Source of the DNA: Nocardiopsis sp. NRRL B-16309
Lineage (GTDB): Bacteria; Actinomycetota; Actinomycetes; Streptosporangiales; Streptosporangiaceae
DNA length: 64,000 nucleotides
NCBI RefSeq assembly: GCF_001279585.1
Contig: NZ_LGEC01000084.1
Location: 25,756 to 89,755, forward strand
Direction: 5' to 3'
The notes under the pieces were generated by a model that was not told the DNA's origin, searched no databases, and saw only the letters and a list, made by a program, of their open reading frames with translations. Position numbers and translations under genes: made by a program. Positions 58,720 to 64,000 of this stretch are shown here, piece after piece; the first letter of the stretch is position 1; each line of letters begins with the position of its first letter.

Positions 58720-59148
58720 ATGCTCAGCATTGATCGCTCGATCTACGACAAGATCGTCGCCCACGCCCGCCGCGACCACCCGGACGAGGCGTGCGGGATC
58801 GTGGCCGGACCGGAGGGCTCCGACCGACCCGAGCGGTTTGTCGAGATGATGAACGCGGCGCGCTCGCCCACGTTCTACGAGTTCGACTCCACCGAGTACA
58901 AGCAGGTCTACGACCAGCTGTGGGACCGCGACGAGGACTTCGTGGTGATCTACCACTCCCACACGATGACCGAGGCCTACCCCTCGCGCACCGACATCAC
59001 CTACGCCCAGTGGCCCCAGGCCCACTACGTACTCGTGTCCACCCGCGAGCCCGACACGGTCGAGTTCCGCTCCTACCGGATCATCGAGGGCGAGGTCACC
59101 GAGGAACCGGTGGAGATCACCGGGCCCGCGGGCGACCCCGAGCAGTAG
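58720..59148 (+). CDS. mec: JAMM/MPN metallopeptidase acting on sulfur carrier CysO
   Basis: A 142-residue JAMM protease. Zinc and catalytic residues are all visible: Glu23 (DEACGIVAG) and the H-x-H-x7-S-x2-D motif with His79, His81, Ser89, Asp92 (HSHTMTEAYPSRTD). Mec of Mycobacterium tuberculosis releases cysteine from the CysO-cysteine adduct. The gene begins the mec-cysO-cysM block, which makes cysteine from O-phosphoserine under oxidative stress. AT-richer sequence (58665-58715) upstream probably holds the promoter. Confidence 0.93.
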   Translation: MLSIDRSIYDKIVAHARRDHPDEACGIVAGPEGSDRPERFVEMMNAARSPTFYEFDSTEYKQVYDQLWDRDEDFVVIYHSHTMTEAYPSRTDITYAQWPQAHYVLVSTREPDTVEFRSYRIIEGEVTEEPVEITGPAGDPEQ

Positions 59149-59243
59149 CCTCCGCGCCCCCAGGAACGCCGCCTCGGAATGGGCCCGGCGCACCCCCTGT
59201 TGGGACTGTACGCACGACAACGAACACTTACGGAGACACCTTC

Positions 59244-59522
59244 ATGGCCATCGAGGTCCGCATCCCCACCATCCTGCGCAACCTGACCGGCGACGCCAAG
59301 GTCGTCGAGGGCGCGGGCGACACGCTCGGCGAGCTGTTCACCGACCTGGACAACAAGTACCCGGGCATCGGCGAGCGCATCGTGGACGACGGCAAGCTGC
59401 GCCGCTTCATCAACGTCTACCTCAACGACGAGGACGTGCGCTTCGTCGGCGGTCTGGAAGCCAAGCTCAACGACGGCGACAACGTCACCGTCCTGCCGGC
59501 CGTGGCCGGCGGAAGCCGATAG
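59244..59522 (+). CDS. cysO: Sulfur carrier protein CysO (ThiS/MoaD family)
   Basis: A 92-residue ubiquitin-fold sulfur carrier. It begins AIEVRIPTILRNLTGDAKVVE and ends in the diglycine region AVAGGSR, so two residues (Ser-Arg) follow the Gly-Gly that must become the thiocarboxylate. These would have to be removed first, plausibly by the adjacent JAMM protease. Otherwise length and sequence fit CysO. The thiocarboxylate form donates sulfur to O-phosphoserine bound to CysM. The gene lies 95 bases after mec and 33 bases before cysM. Confidence 0.92.
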   Translation: MAIEVRIPTILRNLTGDAKVVEGAGDTLGELFTDLDNKYPGIGERIVDDGKLRRFINVYLNDEDVRFVGGLEAKLNDGDNVTVLPAVAGGSR

Positions 59523-59555
59523 CTCCCCACGGCAGCATCCACAGCTAGGACTGGC

Positions 59556-60503
59556 ATGCGCTACGACTCCCTGCTGGACTCCCTCGGCGGTACGCCCCTC
59601 GTCGGGCTGCCGCGGCTCTCGCCCTCGCCGGACGTGCGGATCTGGGCGAAGCTGGAGGACCGCAACCCCACCGGCTCGATCAAGGATCGCGCCGCGTTCT
59701 TCATGATCGAGCAGGCCGAGAAGGACGGGCTGCTCTCCCCGGGCTGCACCATCCTGGAACCGACGTCGGGCAACACCGGCATCTCCCTGGCCATGGTCGC
59801 CAAGCTGCGCGGCTACCGGATGGTCTGTGTGATGCCGGAGAACACCTCGGCGGAGCGCAAGCAGCTCCTGGCGATGTGGGGCGCGCGGGTCCACTTCTCC
59901 GACGCCGCGGGCGGGTCCAACGAGGCGGTCCGCGTCGCCAAGGAGATGGCCCGGGAGAACCCCGACTGGGTGATGCTCTACCAGTACGGCAACCCGGCCA
60001 ACGCCCGCGCCCACTACGAGACCACCGGTCCCGAACTGCTCGCCGACCTGCCGGAGATGACGCACTTCGTCGCGGGGCTGGGCACCACCGGCACGCTGAT
60101 GGGTGTCGGCCGGTACCTGCGCGAGCACAAGCCGGATGTGCAGGTCGTGGCCGCCGAACCCCGCTACGGGGAACTGGTCTACGGTCTGCGCAACCTCGAC
60201 GAGGGCTTCGTCCCGGAGCTCTACGACGAGTCGGTCCTGACCACGCGCTTCTCCGTGCCCTCCGACGCCGCCCTCAAGCGGACCCGGGAACTCCTGGACC
60301 AGGAGGGCATCTTCGCGGGCGTGTCCACCGGCGGCGCGCTGCACGCCGCCCTCGGCATGGCCCGCAAGGCGGAGCGGGCGGGAGAGCGCGCCGACATCGC
60401 GTTCATCATCGCCGACGCCGGGTGGAAGTACCTGTCCACCGGCGCCTACGAGGGCACTCTCGAAGAGGCCGAGGAACGCCTCGACGGACAGCTCTGGGCC
60501 TGA
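59556..60503 (+). CDS. cysM: O-phosphoserine sulfhydrylase (CysO-dependent cysteine synthase)
   Basis: A 315-residue fold type II PLP enzyme. The PLP-binding lysine is Lys43 in NPTGSIKDRAAF; the substrate loop is EPTSGNTGISLA and the phosphate cradle GLGTTGTLMGVG. Together with CysO it forms cysteine from O-phospho-L-serine, in contrast to CysK-type enzymes that use O-acetylserine. The C-terminal ~10 residues (EEAEERLDGQLWA) resemble the mobile tail of CysM. It is last in the sulfur operon, and a perfect palindromic terminator follows. Confidence 0.93.
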   Translation: MRYDSLLDSLGGTPLVGLPRLSPSPDVRIWAKLEDRNPTGSIKDRAAFFMIEQAEKDGLLSPGCTILEPTSGNTGISLAMVAKLRGYRMVCVMPENTSAERKQLLAMWGARVHFSDAAGGSNEAVRVAKEMARENPDWVMLYQYGNPANARAHYETTGPELLADLPEMTHFVAGLGTTGTLMGVGRYLREHKPDVQVVAAEPRYGELVYGLRNLDEGFVPELYDESVLTTRFSVPSDAALKRTRELLDQEGIFAGVSTGGALHAALGMARKAERAGERADIAFIIADAGWKYLSTGAYEGTLEEAEERLDGQLWA

Positions 60504-60555
60504 GGCACGAGTGAGCGGCGGCCGGTCCGGGCGCCACCGTTCCGGCCGACCGGAA

Positions 60556-60587
60556 GGAGGCCGGCACCCCGCGGGGTGCCGGCCTCC
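60556..60587 (+). terminator. Terminator after cysM
   Basis: A perfect 32-base palindrome (half site GGAGGCCGGCACCCCG) stands 52 bases after the cysM stop. It is among the strongest hairpins in the window. Confidence 0.8.
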
Positions 60588-60971
60588 CGCATGAGGCGTG
60601 TGCGCGGTGGGAAGGATGGGACGGGAGTGCCCGCTCGGCCCGAGTCGACGTGGGCCGGGTGTGCAGGGGGAGTCCGCAGGGACGGACGCGACGAAGGTGA
60701 ACCGCCGTGGTCGGACGGACCCGCCCGAGAAAGGTGCGTACCGAAACGTGCGCCCAACGAACCGGACACATATGGTCAATGTGTGTGAAAAATTCACACG
60801 TGATCCTCGTCGCCTGAGATGCGGGCCACATTTTGTACCACCCGGCCGGTCATTGGGGTACACCCGTAACAACGGGACATCCGCAGAACCAGCCGCCATC
60901 CGCACTCCCCGGACACGTCCGACGACGAGTGCCACGGACGCCGCGCGGCCCATCGAGAAGGCGACGACGAC
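60588..60971 (+). promoter_or_regulatory. Intergenic region upstream of the metallo-beta-lactamase-fold gene, with palindrome
   Basis: No gene is seen in these ~380 bases. In Mycobacterium tuberculosis a rhomboid protease and murI lie here; neither is present. At 60783-60799 the perfect inverted repeat GTGTGAA-AAA-TTCACAC stands in a locally AT-rich patch. It resembles a CRP-type site (TGTGA...TCACA) but with a five-base instead of six-base centre. It is a candidate operator for the downstream gene, 170 bases away. Confidence 0.5.
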
Positions 60972-61724
60972 GTGCGACTCACCATTATCGGGTCCTCCGG
61001 GAGCTTCCCGGGGCCGGACAGCCCGGCCTCCTGCTATCTGGTGGAGGCCGGAGGGTTCCGGCTCCTGCTCGACATGGGCAACGGATCCCTCGGCACACTG
61101 CAGCGGCACCTCGACATCTACTCGGTCGACGCCGTCTACCTGAGCCACCTGCACGCCGACCACTGCTTCGACCTGTGCTCGTACTGGGTGGCCCGCATGT
61201 TCCCGCCGGGCGGACCCAAACCGCGCATCCCCGTGTACGGCCCCAAGGGCGTCGCGCAGCGGGTGGCCGAGGCCTACGGGCTCGACCCGGACCCCGGCAT
61301 GACCGAGGTCTTCGACTTCCACGAACTCACCCCGGGCACCTTCGAGCTGGGCCCCTTCTCCGCGCGCGTCGACACCGTCAACCACCCGGTGGACGCCTTC
61401 GGCATCCGCCTGGAGCACGAGGGGTCGAGCCTGACCTACTCCGGGGACACCGGCGCCTGCGACTCCCTCGTGGACCTGGCCGCCGACACGGACCTGTTCC
61501 TGTGCGAGGCCGCCTTCCACGACCACGTGGAGCACCCGAAGGACATGCACCTGACCGGCAGCGAGGCGGGCGACCACGCGCGCCGCGCACGCGCCCGCAA
61601 GCTGCTGCTCACCCACCTGGTGCCCTGGAACGACGACGAGGTCACGCTCACCGAGGCGCGTTCCACCTACGGCGGCCCCATCGACCTCGCGCGCAGCGGA
61701 CAGGTGCACGCCGTCGGAGTCTGA
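60972..61724 (+). CDS. Metallo-beta-lactamase-fold hydrolase, Rv1339-like (putative cAMP phosphodiesterase)
   Basis: A 250-residue MBL-fold enzyme with the metal motif HLHADH (residues 59-64), further ligands in VNHPVDAFGIRL, YSGDTGACDSL and TLTHLVPWN-like (LLLTHLVP), typical of RNase Z/phosphodiesterase-like members. The same gene precedes rph and rdgB in mycobacteria (Rv1339), where it was reported to degrade cyclic AMP. The GTG start gives MRLTIIGSSGSFPGPDSPASCY, the usual N-terminus. The cyclic nucleotide role is inferred from synteny and fold. Confidence 0.85.
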   Translation: MRLTIIGSSGSFPGPDSPASCYLVEAGGFRLLLDMGNGSLGTLQRHLDIYSVDAVYLSHLHADHCFDLCSYWVARMFPPGGPKPRIPVYGPKGVAQRVAEAYGLDPDPGMTEVFDFHELTPGTFELGPFSARVDTVNHPVDAFGIRLEHEGSSLTYSGDTGACDSLVDLAADTDLFLCEAAFHDHVEHPKDMHLTGSEAGDHARRARARKLLLTHLVPWNDDEVTLTEARSTYGGPIDLARSGQVHAVGV

Positions 61725-61826
61725 CCGGGTCCGGACCGGGGACGGACCTCCGGCGGGCCGGAGTGCGCGCCGACGACTTCCCGGCTCCCGCACCGGGCGG
61801 ACGCCCGCGGATATACGCTCGATGGC

Positions 61827-62546
61827 ATGGCCCGACCTGACGGACGTGTTCCGACCCAACTCCGCCCTGTGACCATCACCCGCAACTGGCTCCGCCAGGC
61901 GGAAGGCTCCGTGCTCATCGAGTTCGGGGACACCCGCGTGCTGTGCGCCGCCACCGTCGAGGACGGTGTGCCCCGCTGGCGCCGGGGCACCGGCGAGGGG
62001 TGGGTCACCGCCGAGTACGCGATGCTGCCCCGCGCCACCGACACCCGCGGTGCCCGCGAGTCCGTGCGCGGCAAGATCGGCGGCCGCACCCACGAGATCT
62101 CCCGCCTCGTCGGCCGCTCCCTGCGCGCGGTCGTCGATTTCAAGGCGATGGGCGAGCACACCATCACCCTGGACTGCGACGTGCTCCAGGCCGACGGCGG
62201 CACCCGGACCGCCGCCATCACCGGCGCCTACGTCGCCATGGCGGACGCGATGAAGTGGCTGCGCAAGCGCCGCAAACTCAAGAACAACCCGCTCACCGGA
62301 TCGCTGGCGGCGGTCAGCGTCGGCGTGGTCCAGGGCCAGCCGCGCCTGGACCTGAACTACCTGGAGGACTCGGTCGCCCAGACCGACATGAACGTCGTGC
62401 TGACCGGTGACGGCCGCTTCGTGGAGGTGCAGGGCACCGCCGAGGGCGAGCCGTTCGACCGCGACCTGCTCAACCAGCTCCTCGACCTGGCGGCCGGCGG
62501 CTGCGAGGAACTGACCGCCATCCAGAAGAAGGCTCTGTCGGAGTGA
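61827..62546 (+). CDS. rph: Ribonuclease PH
   Basis: A 239-residue phosphorolytic exoribonuclease that trims tRNA 3' ends. Typical phrases are RPVTITRNWLRQAEGSVLIEFGDTRVLC (in pieces), RGKIGGRTHEISRLVGRSLRAVVDF and the C-terminal phosphate-site region TDMNVVLTGDGRFVEVQGTAEG. Length and start are normal for the family. It is followed without gap by rdgB; the frame of rdgB is open back to the rph stop (GTGA). The trio MBL protein-rph-rdgB is conserved in actinobacteria. Confidence 0.96.
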   Translation: MARPDGRVPTQLRPVTITRNWLRQAEGSVLIEFGDTRVLCAATVEDGVPRWRRGTGEGWVTAEYAMLPRATDTRGARESVRGKIGGRTHEISRLVGRSLRAVVDFKAMGEHTITLDCDVLQADGGTRTAAITGAYVAMADAMKWLRKRRKLKNNPLTGSLAAVSVGVVQGQPRLDLNYLEDSVAQTDMNVVLTGDGRFVEVQGTAEGEPFDRDLLNQLLDLAAGGCEELTAIQKKALSE

Positions 62547-62602
62547 CCGCGACGAACAGCGTCGGCCACCGGATCGGCGTTGTTCCGCGTGAAGGGGGAA
62601 CG

Positions 62603-63208
62603 GTGAAGATCGTTCTGGCGACGCGCAACGCCAAGAAGGTCCCGGAGATGCGGGCCATCCTCGCGGAGGCGGGGGTGACCGCGGAGGTGCTCGGGCTCGA
62701 CGCCTTCCCGGACGCGCCGGACGTACCGGAGACCGAACCGACGTTCATCGGCAACGCGCTGCTCAAGGCCCGGGCGATCGCCGCCCACACCAACCTGCCG
62801 GCCGTGGCCGACGACTCCGGTCTGAGCGTGGACGAACTCCGGGGCATGCCCGGTGTCCTGTCCGCGCGCTGGGCGGGGCGGTTCGGCGGGCGGGACCGCG
62901 ACCGCGCCAACCTCGACCTGGTCCTGGACCAGCTGGCGGACACCCCGGCCGAGCGCAGGGGCGCGCAGTTCGTGTGCGCCGCGGTCCTCGTGATGCCGGA
63001 CGGGACGGAGGTGGTCGCCGAGGGCGTGCTCCGCGGTCGGGTCATCACCGAGCGGCGGGGCGAGCACGGGTTCGGCTACGACCCCGTCTTCGTGCCCGAG
63101 GGGGAGACCAGGACCACCGCCGAGCTGTCCCCGGAGGAGAAGAACGCGATCAGCCACCGGGGCATCGCCTTCCGCAAGCTCGCCGGCGACCTCGCGGAGA
63201 TGATCTGA
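62603..63208 (+). CDS. rdgB: Non-canonical purine NTP pyrophosphatase (RdgB/HAM1)
   Basis: A 201-residue house-cleaning enzyme that hydrolyses dITP, ITP and XTP to monophosphates. Signatures: VLATRNAKKVPEMRAIL (substrate loop), ETEPTFIGNALLKA, AVADDSGLSVDELRGMPGVLSARWAG (in pieces) and GFGYDPVFVP with the C-terminal KNAISHRGIAF. GTG 62603 is chosen because GAAGGGGGAA lies immediately upstream; an in-frame GTG at 62543 overlapping the rph stop would add 20 unrelated residues. Confidence 0.94.
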   Translation: MKIVLATRNAKKVPEMRAILAEAGVTAEVLGLDAFPDAPDVPETEPTFIGNALLKARAIAAHTNLPAVADDSGLSVDELRGMPGVLSARWAGRFGGRDRDRANLDLVLDQLADTPAERRGAQFVCAAVLVMPDGTEVVAEGVLRGRVITERRGEHGFGYDPVFVPEGETRTTAELSPEEKNAISHRGIAFRKLAGDLAEMI

Positions 63209-63547
63209 CCGGCGGAGCCGGTGCGGCGTGACACCCTCCCGGGACCCGTGCGCGGGCGGGGTCCCGGGAGGCCCGTGGCAGGGCGGGAGGTCCGTGTGAC
63301 AGGGGTGGCGGGTGCGGCCGGGACGGACGCGGAGAGCCCGCCAGAAAAATCCTCCCGGATGTGTTTGGGCCCCGGACGCGTGGGGGAGGACCACCCATGT
63401 CTGACAAGCACATCTCGCTAGACACTAGACACCCGGTCCCCGGCAGGGGATCGAGTAGCCCGGAGGCGTCACTCCGCGGACCTGTCCCTCACAGGACTGA
63501 CAACGCGGAACGTCCCCGCGACGAGGTCTCCTCGCCGTACGGACGGT

Positions 63548-63576
63548 TTGACGCCGCCGGGTCTGTTGTCTAGACT
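63548..63576 (+). promoter_or_regulatory. Ribosomal RNA operon promoter, upstream
   Basis: TTGACG (63548-63553), 17-base spacer, TAGACT (63571-63576): a textbook vegetative promoter for an actinomycete. It is one of at least two tandem promoters in the gene-free ~790 bases that lead to the rRNA leader. A weaker CTGACA...TAGACA pair exists further upstream at 63401-63431 with 19-base spacing. Confidence 0.75.
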
Positions 63577-63798
63577 CCACCGAGTCGCCACGGAACGGCG
63601 AGCGGCCCTCAGGGTCGAGCTCAGCACCGGACCGGCCTCTTCGGTACAAGCGACATCATCTCCACTTCCGGCCTTACCGGTCCGAGCACTCATGCGGTTC
63701 GGGTAGGCTCGGGGAGTTGCTTCGAGAGCCGGGCGAATTCGCCCGGGCGAGGAAGCGGAACGGGCTTTACCCCGATCAATTGCTCCGAAACCGCCGAT

Positions 63799-63827
63799 TT
63801 GGCGGGGCACGGAACACCTGATAAAGT
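63799..63827 (+). promoter_or_regulatory. Ribosomal RNA operon promoter, downstream
   Basis: TTGGCG (63799-63804), 17-base spacer, TAAAGT (63822-63827), followed by an AT-rich start region. Together with the antitermination-like leader beginning ~100 bases later it is very probably the main rRNA promoter. Confidence 0.65.
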
Positions 63828-63939
63828 AAAGACATAACGAAGCGTCCACACCGCACTGGCGGTGGAAACGCAGGCAGCCTTCCACGGAAGAGCACACCGG
63901 TCGGTGAAACGGTCGGGGGCTTGTACGGGATGAGCGGTT

Positions 63940-64000
63940 GTTTCTTGAGAACTCAACAGCGCGTGTTTGATTTTCTTTAAGCCATGTTTGTTTTGGCCCC
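63940..64000 (+). promoter_or_regulatory. rRNA operon leader (boxA-like/processing region), 16S beyond window
   Basis: TTCTTGAGAACTCAACAG (63940-63957) is the conserved leader sequence of actinobacterial rRNA operons, followed by a T-rich stretch (TGATTTTCTTTAAGCC, then TTTGTTTTGGCC). It precedes the RNase III processing stem and the 16S gene. No mature 16S sequence is inside the window; the gene should begin shortly after base 64000. Between rdgB (63208) and 63547 I see nothing except weak promoter-like sequences. Confidence 0.85.

Noticed and set aside
59073..62159. A 1028-codon minus-strand open frame opposite cysM to rph
   Set aside because: The plus strand carries well-recognised conserved genes over the whole span; the antisense product has shadow composition.

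Overview
The window is very GC-rich, gene-dense DNA from an actinomycete. The evidence is the actinobacterial order prfA-prmC-tsaC-wecA-atp, a NucS mismatch endonuclease instead of MutS/MutL, a FilP-type coiled-coil protein, a long AtpH, and the mec-cysO-cysM sulfur block with rph and rdgB downstream. The gene order around the epimerase, thiolase, MeaB and isobutyryl-CoA mutase genes resembles that of Streptomyces. The absence of some usual neighbours and the general style suggest a Nocardiopsis-like genus (Streptosporangiales). The genus is an impression, not a demonstration.

Layout. 0-12.4 kb: end of prfA, prmC, threonylcarbamoyl-AMP synthase, a WecA-type transferase, then the complete F1Fo ATP synthase operon (two AtpI/AtpZ-type membrane proteins, atpBEFHAGDC, a DUF2550 gene) and a thiamine-binding-type protein. 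12.5-14.1 kb: a PduO-type cobalamin adenosyltransferase and a 1 kb gene-free stretch full of repeats. 14.1-21.4 kb: secreted M28 aminopeptidase, LiaF-like protein, nucS, 3-hydroxyacyl-CoA dehydrogenase, a small zinc-ribbon-like protein, a hydrolase and FilP. 21.8-30 kb: short-chain acyl-CoA metabolism (methylmalonyl-CoA epimerase, thiolase, MeaB GTPase, MarR regulator, isobutyryl-CoA mutase large subunit) interrupted by a secreted GH18 chitinase.

30-36 kb holds a MacB-like efflux operon (lipoprotein, adaptor, ATPase, permease) divergent from a response regulator/histidine kinase pair. This cassette is bracketed by two ~93% identical copies of the 3' end of the mutase gene, which looks like the scar of an insertion or duplication. 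36-42.5 kb: a WGR/beta-propeller protein, a cysteine-less thioredoxin-TPR protein, a cytidylate-kinase-like protein, ACT-domain malic enzyme, YqgE and DUF3039.

42.6-51.8 kb is an iron-regulated heme-acquisition locus: three surface or secreted proteins (HtaA domains, neocarzinostatin-like domains, LPxTG-type anchors) are divergent from hmuTUV, with two tandem DtxR/IdeR boxes between them and a class E sortase gene downstream. 51.9-58.6 kb: helicase, secreted M43 metalloprotease, trpS, and the NAD-salvage genes pncA and pncB, between which lies a free-standing EF-G domain IV-like protein. 58.7-63.2 kb: mec-cysO-cysM cysteine biosynthesis, an Rv1339-type metallo-beta-lactamase-fold enzyme, rph and rdgB. 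The last 0.8 kb is the promoter and leader region of a ribosomal RNA operon whose 16S gene starts beyond the window.

No tRNA, CRISPR array, insertion sequence or prophage was seen.
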